A stretch of DNA of 64,000 nucleotides from Boswellia sacra (GCA_013180625.2 SNVD02003226.1:62001-126000), one strand, 5' to 3'. Counted from the first letter of the stretch, positions 1 through 9,637 are shown. Numbers and translations: made by a program. Notes: a model not told the origin generated them from the letters alone.

Positions 1-85
1 TCCAACACAGAATATGCTCGTAGAATAGTCAGTTAGATAATACAACATAAAGAAACACAAATAAGCAACCAATATAAAAGCTCAC

Positions 86-254
86 AATATATGCTATAGG
101 TTAGGGCAAAAGGTCACACTATTAATTGTTTATGGAAACTAATAGCAAGGTAAAAAGAGAAGTGGATCAAGGAGATGAAAGCACATGAAGGATGAAACTA
201 GACGGAAGGGAGAAAAGAAAAATTACGGAGAAATTGCATTTCTTTTCTTTCACA
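86..254. repeat. Inverted-repeat arm, left
   Basis: This segment matches the reverse complement of 11396-11549 over about 150 nt with scattered differences. Both arms share a TTGTTTATGGAA core and an AAATTGCATTTCTTTTCTTT stretch. The arms lie on opposite sides of the Athila-type element 1846-11062. The right-hand copy follows a TATA-like box (TATATA at about 11352), so the repeat may be promoter/R-region sequence of an old LTR. The family is not recognised. Bases 1-85 and 255-484 hold nothing else I can identify. Confidence 0.6.
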
Positions 255-484
255 GGTACCTATTATCACCAAATAGATGTTATCCTCCCTCAAGCCAGAC
301 AAGATTGGAGGAACCTATGATTTCAAGACTTCAAGACAATAGCTGATTACAACTTTACACTTTTTAAGATTACTTCATAACTGAAGTTTGGGGTCAAAAC
401 ATGACTGATAAAGATAAGATCAACAAGATTGTCAATATTTCACCCCTCAAATATCGTTCTGCAACAAATATATCAAGAGCGACA

Positions 485-960
485 TTTTAAGAAATACTCA
501 GATTTGAACATGTACCTCTCAGTTGCTGAAGAATAATGAAATCTTATTGCAGAATCATCAATCATGCCTAACCAGTTCAGTACCAATTCCAGAGGCAAAT
601 AGCAACACTTACAGAAATAATTGTCGGAATAGAAGATGTGGACGAGGTTGAAGGAATAGATCAAGAGGTGGTTAGAAATCTTTTGATAATCAAGATGATA
701 AGGATGATGATCAGAAGAAAGAAGATTCTGAAGATAAAAAAGGTTGGAGAAAAAGACTTTCTAAGGCTAATGAAGACATCTGTTTATAGATGTGGTACAA
801 AAGTTCATTGGACACAAAATTATCATACATCCCAACACTTAGAAGATCTTTACCAAGCAGCTAAAGGGAGCAAATGAAGGAAGTCGAGACAAACATTTTG
901 AAAAATTTAGACTGAGTCAATACCACTCATCTTGATTATACAAACTTTTTGCAAGATGAA
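485..960 (+). pseudogene. Degenerate Ty1/copia-type gag fragment
   Basis: Shifting frames give recognisable C-terminal pieces of a plant copia-type gag (UBN2 family). At about 500-660 there is a piece resembling PTGSVPIPEAN followed by an Arg/Gly-rich linker. At 780-870 there is a decayed zinc knuckle reading YRCGTKVHWTQNYHTSQHL, followed by a DLYQA-like tail. The CX2CX4HX4C knuckle has lost its first and last cysteines. Stops and frameshifts run through the piece, and no protease, integrase or RT follows in this window. It is a dead retrotransposon fragment, later split from its right side by the Athila-type insertion at 1846. The copia-gag assignment is fairly secure; the exact clade is not. 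Confidence 0.6.
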
Positions 961-1840
961 GACTGAAGCAAAGAGTAACAAGAATTTTTTTGGTTTTTCT
1001 TTTGGTTTATGCGTTTAATTACTTTTTATTTTGTATCTTATGTATGGAACTAATCCACCAACTAAAAATTTGTTGATTCCACTGGTCAATGTATAAAAGA
1101 CATGGCTAAACTTATTTGACCACCTTGTAGAGTGGCATGTTTTTCTTTTGTAAAAAGAAATTGAGTTCTATAGTTTCTCAAAATTGATATAAGCCCTCAA
1201 GTTAAGCCTTTTTGTTGCCTTAAAGAGGCTAAAATACTTTTGGTCCTAGTAGAGAAAAACAAGCCCTTGTATAGGCTTAAGAGTACTATGTCCTAATACA
1301 GATAGAAAGAGACCAAAGCTCTTGAGGAAGCTAACATTCTTTGATTGAGATGCGGAAGCGATAGATTATCCATCTTCAATGATAAAATATGACCTAATTG
1401 AGCAAGATGCAATTTTAGTTGAGTTGGCTTTTTTTTTTCTTTTTTCCTTTTCTTTTTCTTTTTTTGAGAACACAAAGTCATTTGGATAAGCTTGACTAGT
1501 GTTATAAAGTTCCTATGGAAATTTGAAATTGATGTTTTATATGTTATTGCATATTTTACTTGTTAATTTTGAACAATTGAATATTCATTTTATTGAGTTT
1601 GTGATTACATGTTAAAGTTGTCTATCAGATATTGATATTTGCATAAAATCTTTAATAGATAAAGTACAATCAATTTCTGTTACTATCAAGGGAAATACCT
1701 ATTAGAGAAATACTTATAAGAGAGCATATTCTGGACAAATATACTGTACTCTTTTTTTCTTAACCAAGTTTTTATCCTACTAGGTTTTACTAACAAGTTT
1801 TAATAAGATAGTTACAATCCAACAACAATTTATTATTGTT
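961..1840. other. Non-coding remnant sequence
   Basis: No gene is visible. The stretch holds a T-rich tract at 1431-1466. At 1748-1820 there is a sequence with repeated TTTT and CCTACTAGGTTTTACTAACAAG, of the kind found near the 3' end of plant copia elements. A similar phrase (TTTTGTCGCACTGGATTTTT) resumes at about 11080 beyond the Athila insertion, so both flanks probably belong to one older broken element. Confidence 0.4.
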
Positions 1841-1845
1841 GTATT

Positions 1846-3260
1846 TGATAAGTGTCTATTTATATATCATTTTCATATCAATTCGTCCATGTTTCTTTGC
1901 TATATTCCTTGGTATTTTTATGTTTTTGTGTGGTTTTGATGTTTGTAGGAGTTTTGTAGCAACTTGCACAAAAATGGAGTAAAACCCTTCATTTTCACCT
2001 CTGCTAGTCAACCATCTTCTCGGATTTAATTGTATTGATATACAATGAACCCGATGACATATCATATACCGTTGAAAGCTCTCGAAGTCTACTTTTTGGA
2101 GAAATTTACGGTTTATGAATCCATTCAGTGTACCGAAAGTTGTAATCAAAACAGTGTGAGAAGTGTAGAAATGTAATTCCACACATCACTGTAGCATGTA
2201 TAATACGGGACACTGTAGCACGTTACTGTAGCAGAGTATTTAAACACATTTTAGGGTTTTATTTTCATAACTTGAAGAGGGGAGAACGTGGAAGAGGCTG
2301 CATCTTTGGATTTCTCTCATCTCTTGGAGTTCTTGAAGGAGATTGAAGCCTTGGAAAGAGGAAGAACTACAAATCCTAAGAGATTTCATCAAATTTGCTA
2401 AGTTTTTCCCTTTCCCTTTCATTTTCTGGAATTGTCTATGTATTGTATTGTATTTGTAGTGTGTCTAAATATGTGTAACTAAATCTGAATTGGTTGAGGG
2501 TGATTTCAAAGCCCTTGATATGGTTTTTGTAAGTTGATTGTGCAAGAAATTGTTATCCAATTCTCTAATTGAAGTTGCTTGTATTTTCCCATGTTTAATG
2601 CTTATGATTACTTGCTGATTGTATTTGGGTGGCCAACTAAATATAATCTGGATATTGTCTATTGCTAGACTAGAAATCTTGATCCGTAATTGTCTTGAAT
2701 TTCTAATCATTAGTAGCAAAATTGTGATCAGAGATTGCAATTGGAGAATATAACCTAAGTTAAATAATCCGAGCTTGTGTGTTTATTGCTTAGATCAACC
2801 TGTCTTTCTTTTCACAATGCATCCATTGAATTAAATTTAGAGAGCTTGTTCTAGGTTGTTTAATGGATAGAGATTAAATAAAGAGCCTGTTTTATTTAAC
2901 AACAAAGTAAGGAAAGATTGGGATAACAGAGCTTATTGTTATCTACGGTTGATAATTTCAATGGTGTAATTGGATGACAATTCTGTGATTCATTTGCAAA
3001 TCCATATCTTGTGGTAGAGAATAATCCCTTAACCAGATTTCTTTCATTGTGTATCTCTCAATTGATTTAACTTTGCATTGTATTATTCTTCATTTGCTTT
3101 CGTATTGAGTTTAGTTAATCAATCAACAAAACCCCCCCATTTATTCTGTTTTCGCTTTCAAATAACAAATTCAATTAGAATCAATCCTCGTGGGAACGAT
3201 ATCTTCCTCATCACTTTATTACTTGTGCGACTAGTATACTTGCTAGTTTCGAACGCACCA
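1846..3260 (+). repeat. 5' LTR of the first Athila-type element
   Basis: This 1415-nt LTR starts with TG and ends with CA, and is a near copy of 9651-11062. A family member also exists as a solo LTR at 19382-20799. The 3' part has the conserved phrase CCTCGTGGGAACGATATC, the family counterpart of CCTCGTGGATCGACCCC in the second Athila element. Confidence 0.95.
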
Positions 3261-3266
3261 AGTTTT

Positions 3267-3284
3267 TGGCGCCGTTGCCGGGGA
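3267..3284 (+). other. Primer-binding site, tRNA-Asp type
   Basis: TGGCGCCGTTGCCGGGGA, six bases after the LTR, is complementary to the 3' end of plant tRNA-Asp. This primer is typical of Athila and related plant gypsy elements. Confidence 0.85.
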
Positions 3285-3373
3285 TTGTTTTTCTAATCGA
3301 TTTGTTATTTTGTTTTCATTGTTGATTCATATTTTCTTTGTTTTTCTTTTCTGATTGTTTGTGTTTAGACAAC

Positions 3374-4265
3374 ATGGCAGTAAACTTCTATCAATTCAGT
3401 AGCGGATTTGAGCCACAAGTACCATGGAGAGTAAATGAGGTAAGCACTCCGAACATTGAACAACAACTTTCTGAGCTAACCTCTCTTGTGGAAAACATGG
3501 CTGTAGGAGATATGCAAAAATCTTATGAATGTGGGATATATTCTACGATGGAGCATCCAATCGACATGTATCCAAATTTACAAGAAGAATATATGGAACA
3601 AGCCAATGCCATGGGTGGATTTCCAGGACAAACGAGGCAATGGTATGATCCTTTCTCTAGCACTTACAATGCTGGATGGGAAGATCAACATAATTTCAGT
3701 TACTGGAATCATCAACCAATCACTCCAAATGTGATACCAAATCGGCCACAAAGGTTTCAATCAACCTAGAGTGCAGCAACCATTTCAAATGCAACCACCA
3801 CCAATGCCACATCCAGCACCGCAACCAGCTTCGCAAAACTCAGGTATGTCTCTCGAAGATATTGTTAATGCACTTGCCACTAACACAATGCAATTCCAGC
3901 AGGAAACTGGGGCAAGTATCCAAAACCTGGCAAATCAAATGGGAAAATTGGCTACTAGCATGAGCAAATTTGAGGGCCAAGACTTAGAAAAATTATCTTC
4001 TCAAACGGTGATCAATCCAAGAGAGACTGCTAGTGCAATAACTTCACGAAATGGAGAGCAATTAGATGTCTTGCCAAGGAAATCACAAACTGATGAAGGA
4101 GATGACACCACTTCCATCATGAACAAAACATTGACTTCTCAGGTAAATCCGATAACTCCCATTCCTTCATATGTTACTCCTTCACTTTTTCCTAGTAGAT
4201 TTGCAAAATCGAAGAAGGAGGAACAAGAACAGAAAATCTTGGAAACTTCTCCCAAAATTGAGTAA
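3374..4265 (+). pseudogene. Partial gag, capsid domain missing
   Basis: ATG at 3374 opens a 131-codon frame that ends at a TAG (3767-3769). The homologous reading continues from about 3750 in the next frame to 4265. The protein starts abruptly in what is normally the C-terminal half of Athila gag. A decayed knuckle (CGIYSTMEHPIDMYP, two of the zinc cysteines now Tyr) is followed by a Pro/Gln-rich tail. The approximately 150-residue Retrotrans_gag capsid region seen in the second element (38000-38375) is absent. Such a protein could not build a capsid, which supports a non-autonomous status for this element. Recognised by similarity in order and motifs to the second element's gag. Confidence 0.8.
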
Positions 4266-5374
4266 ATATACCACTTCTGGATGCTATCGAGCAAGTACCT
4301 TGTTATACAAAATGTCTCAAGGAGTTATGCACCAGCAAGAGAAAGTTAAAAGGAAATGAGAAAGTAAGTGTGGGGGAAAATGTTTCAGCTGTTTTACAAG
4401 GAAAAATTCCTCTGAAATATAAAGATTCAGGTACGTTCACCATTACATGCACCATTGGTAAAACTAAGTTTGAAAGAGCTACGTTTGATTTAGAAGCATT
4501 TATTAACATCATGCCATATTCTATTTATGCTTCTTTAAATCTTGGACCTTTTGTGGAAACTGGTATTACCATTCAACTTGCTGATCGTTCTAATGCATAT
4601 CCCAAGGGAGTTGTGGAAGATGTGCTTGTGCAGGTGAATCAATTGGTTTTCCTAGCAGACTTCTATGTTCTTGAAATGGAGGATGAGACATCTCTTAATC
4701 CAACACCAATTCTTTTGGGAGACCATTCTTGAAAACTGCTCGAACTAAGATTGATGTTCATGATGGCACTCTCACCATGGAATTCGATGGCGAGGTGATT
4801 CGTTTCAATATTTTTGAGACAATGAGGTACTCTAATGACTTACATTCTGTTTTTGCAGTTGATGTTATTGATTATTTGCCATAACAATGTTTTGAGTTAA
4901 CTCGCAAGAATGGAGTGGATGTTGCTATTAGTGAACACATAAGGATAGAAAGTTTCAAAGAACCAAGAAAGCTGATACAAGTGTCTAAAGAAGTGGAGGA
5001 AGCTGTGACAAGCTTGGATGAGACTATAGCTATCACCACAAATAGGTATGATGTTTCGTACATTGAATTGCCTTTATCTAATGAGAAACTTCTTCCTTTT
5101 GTGATGAAAGCCAATACCTTGGAGCTTAAGTCACTTTCCAGATCATTTGAATCATGGATTCTTGGGTGAGAATGATACTTTGCGAGTTACAATGGAAATG
5201 GGCCTTGCACGAATACAAGAAGATAAACTCGTCCGAATACTTACATATCACAAAATAGCTATTGAGTGGACAATTGTTGAAATCCAAGGCCCATCCATAT
5301 GCATTGACCGTATCTTGTTAGAAGAGGGATCCAAGCCCATTAGAGAAGCACAACAGAAATTGGATCCTCCATGA
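4262..5374 (+). pseudogene. Retropepsin region and start of RT region, broken
   Basis: In frame, 4262-4732 encodes an aspartic-protease-like segment. It has the catalytic-site phrase DLEAFINIMPYS, where the usual form is DLGAS, so the Gly after the Asp-Leu is changed, and a later PILLG flap-side motif. A 1-nt deletion near 4730 moves the reading to another frame, which continues to a TAA at 4881. After further shifts, 5147-5374 encodes the conserved lead-in to RT (LGENDTL, HKIAIEWTI, REAQQKLDPP). The frame then stops and no RT catalytic core follows. The element therefore lost RT, RNase H and integrase by deletion exactly where the downstream cassette begins. Confidence 0.8.
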
Positions 5375-5384
5375 TGGAACCAAC

Positions 5385-5433
5385 GTCGGGCTGAGGACGT
5401 TAAACCAAGCGCTTATTGGGAGGCAACCCAATG
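5385..5433 (+). promoter_or_regulatory. Conserved intercistronic motif with stem
   Basis: This segment contains GGACGTTAAACCA (5395-5407) followed by AGCGCTTATTGGGAGGCAACCCAAT. The TTGGG and CCCAA parts can pair around GGAGGCAA. From memory, the phrase GCGCTT...TGGGAGGCAACCCA recurs in many plant LTR elements. The same 13-mer recurs at 6403-6415. Here it sits between the pol remnant and the extra ORFs. The function is unknown; a role in downstream-ORF expression is inference. Confidence 0.5.
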
Positions 5434-5827
5434 TTTTTGAAAAAAAAAAGAAAAATCAAATGAGGTAATAATGATCGATTTTTGTGTCTCGAGGAGATTC
5501 TTTTCATAGGCCATCAAATTGATCAGGTTTTATCTCTCTTTGCCATCTGTCTCATTTGTTTTTATATTTTTTTTACTTGTTTTTGACTTTTTTTTTGATA
5601 TTGTGTTGTTATCTCTTTTATGTGTCTTTAGTTTCGTTTCTGCTCTTTTCTTTTCCTTTCTTTTGTTCAATTTGATTACTCTGTGCGTTGAGCTCATTTG
5701 TGCAGCAGCTTGTGGAAACATCCAAACGGAAGTTGAAGTCATTCGCCAAAGGTTTGAAACGTGCATATCTTGGAGAAAAACAAACCCGATCGCATTATCT
5801 GTAATATCTCTTCTTTTCTCCTCTTCA
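5434..5827. other. T-rich leader before the Cys-rich ORF
   Basis: This is a pyrimidine-rich stretch. An open frame from 5519 would encode only a Phe/Leu/Ser-rich string, which looks like translated poly-pyrimidine sequence rather than a real membrane domain. A possible 3' splice site (pyrimidine tract then TTTGTGCAG) ends at about 5704, and a possible donor (GAG|GTAATA) lies at about 5466. Splicing is not demonstrated. Confidence 0.35.
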
Positions 5828-6382
5828 ATGGATGCCGATATCTTTCTGTCGAACCTTCGTAAATATTTTCCTTCACTTCCTCATAATGCTGTGTTCAAAA
5901 TTTATAAAGTACGGATGACTAGACTTTGGGCGTTGATGCTCTTAAATGTGCCTGCTGATATCCGATGGCTTATCGAAGCCAAGGTGAGATTTTCAGGTGA
6001 GCCTGACATTAATCTCGCAAAATACATGCCTGGTCTAGGGAAAAGCTACTACGCCAAGAGGTGAAGAGCAAAAAGGTTACAAGTATGTTATAAATGTGCT
6101 AGATGGAATTGTAACCAGACTTGTCGTTCATTAGGTTTTGTGTCCAGGAATAGAGAAAATAAACTTTCATTTATTAAGAATGGTTTGAGTAATGAGTCGC
6201 TGGATAATGTTTTGTTAACTCTCGAGTCACATTCTTGTGGAATTGTTCAGCGTGAATTGCTTAATCTATGGACACAATTTCGTGATGAATTGCAGTGTTA
6301 TAGTCTAGGGAATCGGACTAACAACGACCCTGTTTGCCAGTTTATAAGAAAACTGGATGGGAAGCAAATCCCCGACTCATAG
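5828..6382 (+). pseudogene. Basic cysteine-rich ORF, carlavirus NABP-like (tentative)
   Basis: The reading from ATG 5828 spans 185 codons including the final stop, in one frame with a single internal TGA (6062-6064). The second element has CGA at this position. The N-terminal half (about 75 residues) is helical-looking. It is followed by GLGKSYYAKR, then RAKRLQ, and then a Cys cluster with spacing CX2CX4CX3C (CYKCARWNC plus one more Cys). The C-terminal half (about 80 residues) is Leu/Glu-rich and ends QFIRKLDG. The G-x-S-x-YA-basic-CxxC arrangement resembles the short nucleic-acid-binding proteins of carlaviruses, known as RNA-binding silencing suppressors. The Cys spacing differs and I could not run a profile search, so the match is tentative. 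A homologous relic occupies 41952-42302 in the second element, and in both it sits just upstream of a LOG-like ORF. Confidence 0.6.
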
Positions 6383-6402
6383 AAGGCGTTCAAGCCGTTA
6401 CT

Positions 6403-6415
6403 GGACGTTAAACCA
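6403..6415 (+). promoter_or_regulatory. Second copy of intercistronic 13-mer
   Basis: GGACGTTAAACCA is identical to 5395-5407 and begins 20 nt after the stop of the Cys-rich ORF. The second element has AGACGTAAAACCA (42323-42335) in the same place. The recurrence after successive ORFs suggests a function in expressing the next cistron. Confidence 0.45.
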
Positions 6416-6611
6416 GAGGAAGATGTGAGCCACAATCACAACTACTTGTATATTTGAATGTGTGTTGTTGTTGTCGAATTTTATTTCTTTATTGTTTCGT
6501 TTGATCTGATTATCAATGTTGTTTCTGTGTTGTTGTTGTTTGTTGATTTTGTTTGTTTTAATTTCAAGTTTTCTTTTTGACAAACCATATGACTACCCTA
6601 TGGCATAAGTA

Positions 6612-6812
6612 CACGTGGGAGACAAGTGTGGAGGTTTGTCAACCTCCACCGAAAGTGTATCTCTATTTTTTTATGCTTCACGTGGGAGACAAGTGTGGGG
6701 GTTTTGTCAACCCCCGCCGAAAGTGTATCTCCATTTTCCATGCTTCACGTGGGAGACAAGTGTGTAGGTTTTGTCAAACCTCGCCGAAAGCATATCTCAG
6801 TTTTTCAAATCT
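6612..6812 (+). repeat. Three 67-bp tandem repeats, each with a stem-loop
   Basis: Units begin at 6612, 6679 and 6746 with CACGTGGGAGACAAGTGTG. Each holds a hairpin: GGAGGTT-TGTC-AACCTCC, then GGGGGTT-TTGTC-AACCCCC, then AGGTTT-TGTC-AAACCT. The paired bases change together (A-T to G-C), which supports selection on RNA folding. A decayed fourth unit ends near 6870 (CCCCCACCGAAAGTATGTC). The array lies in the leader of the LOG-like ORF and also contains one G-box (CACGTG) per unit. The second element lacks it. Confidence 0.75.
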
Positions 6813-6995
6813 TGGAGCGATAAATCTGCATCGAGCAACCCCCACCGAAAGTATGTCCCCATGTGTCAAAATTTGAGAGTTTTATGGGTGTATATATACC
6901 TTCTGCATATTTTCATATGTCATTCCATAACCTGTCTTGCAATTGAAAAGCATAATATCTAACGTGTCTTACACAAGATTAGAGTACTTGTAGAA

Positions 6996-7647
6996 ATGGA
7001 GAAAACACCAATTCGGCGATTCCGCAATATATGCGTATTTTGCGGATCGCAATTTGGTACAGATGGAGAGTTTACCACAGCAGCTCTTGATCTTGGTAGG
7101 ACATTAGCTACGAGGGGTATTAATTTGATTTATGGAGGGGGTATTCTTGGGTTAATGGGGTGTGTGTCAACAGCTGCATCCCTAGGAGGGAGCAAAGTTC
7201 TCGGCATTATCCCTAAACCATTAGCTGTACGAGATATCGTAGGCAACACAATCGGGGAAGAGTTACAGGTCTCTAGCATGCATGAGCGTATTGCACATCT
7301 GGTTGTTAAGTCCGATGCATTTATAGCTTTGCCTGGTGGTTATGGTACATTAGAGGAGATATTTCAAATCACCTCTTGGGCACAGCTAAACATCCATCGG
7401 AAACCCATTGGTTTGTTAAATGTCAATAATTTTTTTTGATGGTTTGTTGTCCTTTCTTGATCAAGCTGTAGAAAAAAACTTCATCTCACCATCGGCGAGG
7501 CAAATCCTGGTTACAGCTTCAACTGCAGGGGAGTTAATTGATAAACTCCAAGAATTCGTCTATTTGCCTGATCCAACAACGGCTTGAATAGATTGGTTTG
7601 GAGAAGGCAATAAAAGGCGTAGACTGGATTTAACACTCCATCTGTAA
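6996..7647 (+). pseudogene. LOG-like cytokinin riboside 5'-monophosphate phosphoribohydrolase
   Basis: ATG 6996 opens a frame matching plant LOG proteins from residue 11 (ICVFCGS) onward. The nucleotide-binding GGG (YGGGILGLMG, 46-55), MHER (95-98) and PGGYGTLEE (113-121) are all present. Arg98 and Glu121 correspond to the catalytic pair of LOG enzymes, which release free cytokinin base from its riboside monophosphate. One extra T in a run of eight (7430-7437) shifts the frame. The homologous reading continues in the next frame to TAA at 7645-7647, with one more in-frame TGA at 7585-7587. Without the extra base the span is 651 nt, normal for LOG (about 215 residues). There is no intron, although host LOG genes have several, consistent with capture through RNA. 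It lies inside an LTR element after the Cys-rich ORF. It is broken now. Confidence 0.85.
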
Positions 7648-9637
7648 TCTCTATCTATCGGTTTGCTTTGTTTTTTTGTTTACTTTCTTTTTAGTGTGTT
7701 TATTTGAGATTTTTCATGTCATTTCTTTTGAGTTTTTTTTTCAGGTTATTTCTTTCGCCCCAGATAATATTTTCTAATCATGGCTTTTAGAGTGGTGGCC
7801 TAAAAAGTTTAATTCCTCTTGAAACGCATTCTGGATCTCTTCAATCCATAATGGCTGAATAAGGAGGCTAACTTCTAAACTTTTTAGACCCATTCTAACT
7901 GACTTGTTTTTGTTTGCTGGCTTGTTGGACTTTGTTATTTTATGAGTGAGTTTAGTTTTGTGTAATTTAGAGTTGTTGTGTGTTTTTGTCTATATGAGTT
8001 TCGATTCAGAAAAAAAACATTGTGGAAAAACCTGAGAATGGCAGAATATGGGGTTTCCTTAACTCTTGAAACGCATTCTCTCTAAATAAATCTGTAGTTT
8101 TTTTATTTTATGTTGTTTGAAGTGTCTTGTTTCTTGTTTTGTTCTTCATAATAAAGGTATATAGGCTGGAAACCTTAAGTCTGGGGGCTACTAGTCCTAA
8201 GGATTGTTGAAATATACAATCTTGACTCAGGTGAAACAACGCCACGTACCTCTTTTCTTGCATTTTGTGGGTCGATGATAAGATAATGATTGAATTAAGA
8301 ATAACTCTTGGAAAATGATAAATGATGCATGGATCTGTGTGCTTGAAATGTTTATTTGGTTTTCGCTTTGCTTTTGATTCCTTGCGCAACATTGAGCACT
8401 GAGCTATTATCACTGAGTTATTTGCTCACTTAGAGAAAGTTTATGTAATTTAAATGTTTCTTCAGATTTCAATGAATTCTAGAACTTGTTTGATGGTCAC
8501 TCGAGGCGAAATCCTAGACTGTGCAACATTTGGAAAATGATTTAGGCCATCTTTGGACCGTTTGAGCCTTAATAGCCAACCTTGACAGAAATTGATCCCT
8601 AGTTAACCCTTTGAGCCTTTGTAAGCCTTTTTCTTTGTTAACTCACTAAAAGATTTCCTAACCTCAAATGAATTTATTCCAAACAGTTTATCCTTACCTA
8701 TGAGCATGTAGATCGTTCACAATTAAATTTTGAGCTATGTTCTGGTTTTGGGAAGTTAGAGGAGGTTGGGATGTGTCATGAGCAATGCAAGTGAGTTCTA
8801 TTGTGTTTAAAAAAAAAAAAGAAAAAAAGAAAAAAGCCAATCTGTACTTATTGTCCACATACTTACACATTGGGGACAATGTGTTGTTTAAGTGTGGGGG
8901 AGGGGAAGTGTAGTAAAAAAAAAATTGATGAAAAAAAAAGAGAAAAAGAAAAAAAAGAAGAAGAGAAAGAGAAGAAAAAAATATTTATACCTTGAGTGTT
9001 CTTAAAAAGAATAAAACAACAAAGTGTGGGGGTGTAGTTTCTTTTGTGTTATAAAAAAATTAATAAAAATAGAGTTCGAGTGTTCTGAATAAGTTTGGGG
9101 GAGTCATTTGGTGAATAAGAATGAATTTTTTATGTCATGGGGTTGAGCTCTACATAATCTTGAATGATTTTATGTGTTTGTGAGTGATTTAAGCCTAATT
9201 ATTATCCCTTATCATACCTTCACCCAAGCCAAACGTTACAAGCTTAATAAAGTCCTACTTGATCCTTGGTGTTGTGCATGTCTACATTAGTGGAGAGTGA
9301 CTTGAAAAGCAGGCCTATGGAGTTCATTTATACACACATCTTCACTATTAAATATGATTCATTTTTATGCATAAACTCATCCGGGTTACAAGTGATTAGG
9401 TGAGAATGGCTCTACACACACACACTTGAGGAATTGAAGTGAAGCGAAACTAATCTTTCGGATAAAATTCTTGATCAAGTACATTATTTTGAAGTTTTCC
9501 TTGGGTTATAATTAAGTACAATCTTTGAGGCCTATTTGCAAGATGAAGCATTTGTGTGTTTTAATTTTTTATTGATTCTGTTTCGGTTTAGTTTTATTTC
9601 ATATTGTCGTAGTTGCTCGAGGACTAGCAAAGTCTAA
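7648..9637. other. Long non-coding 3' region of the first Athila-type element
   Basis: No ORF is credible. The region holds two CTTGAAACGCATTCT repeats (about 7819 and 8066), also present in the second element and the third fragment (about 43539 and 48131). It also holds several G-runs of the form AGTGTGGGGG (about 8891, 9023, 9636) and a purine-rich low-complexity tract (8922-8985). Long non-coding 3' regions are usual in Athila elements. Confidence 0.7.
8866..8883 (+). promoter_or_regulatory. Conserved hairpin CACATTG-GGGA-CAATGTG
   Basis: A perfect 7-bp stem with a GGGA loop lies 8 nt before the G-rich tract GTGTGGGGGAGGGG. The second element has AACATTG-AGGA-CAATGTT at 43392-43409 followed by GGTTGGGGGGG. 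The outer base pair changes from C-G to A-T without breaking the stem. It could mark a secondary polypurine-type signal or an RNA element; the function is unknown. Confidence 0.5.

Noticed and set aside
5519..5827. Hydrophobic N-terminal extension of the Cys-rich ORF as a membrane domain
   Set aside because: The stretch is T-rich non-coding sequence that happens to read as Phe/Leu/Ser. The ATG at 5828 starts the part with normal composition.
6612..6812. CRISPR-like array
   Set aside because: The units are contiguous 67-bp tandem repeats without spacers, in a plant retrotransposon.
6577..6962. Open frames at 6577-6876, 6626-6823 and 6771-6962
   Set aside because: They run through the tandem hairpin repeats in several frames and have no family resemblance; repeat by-products.
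8801..8995. Lys-rich open frame in the 3' region of the first Athila element
   Set aside because: It translates an A-rich low-complexity tract; no protein family.
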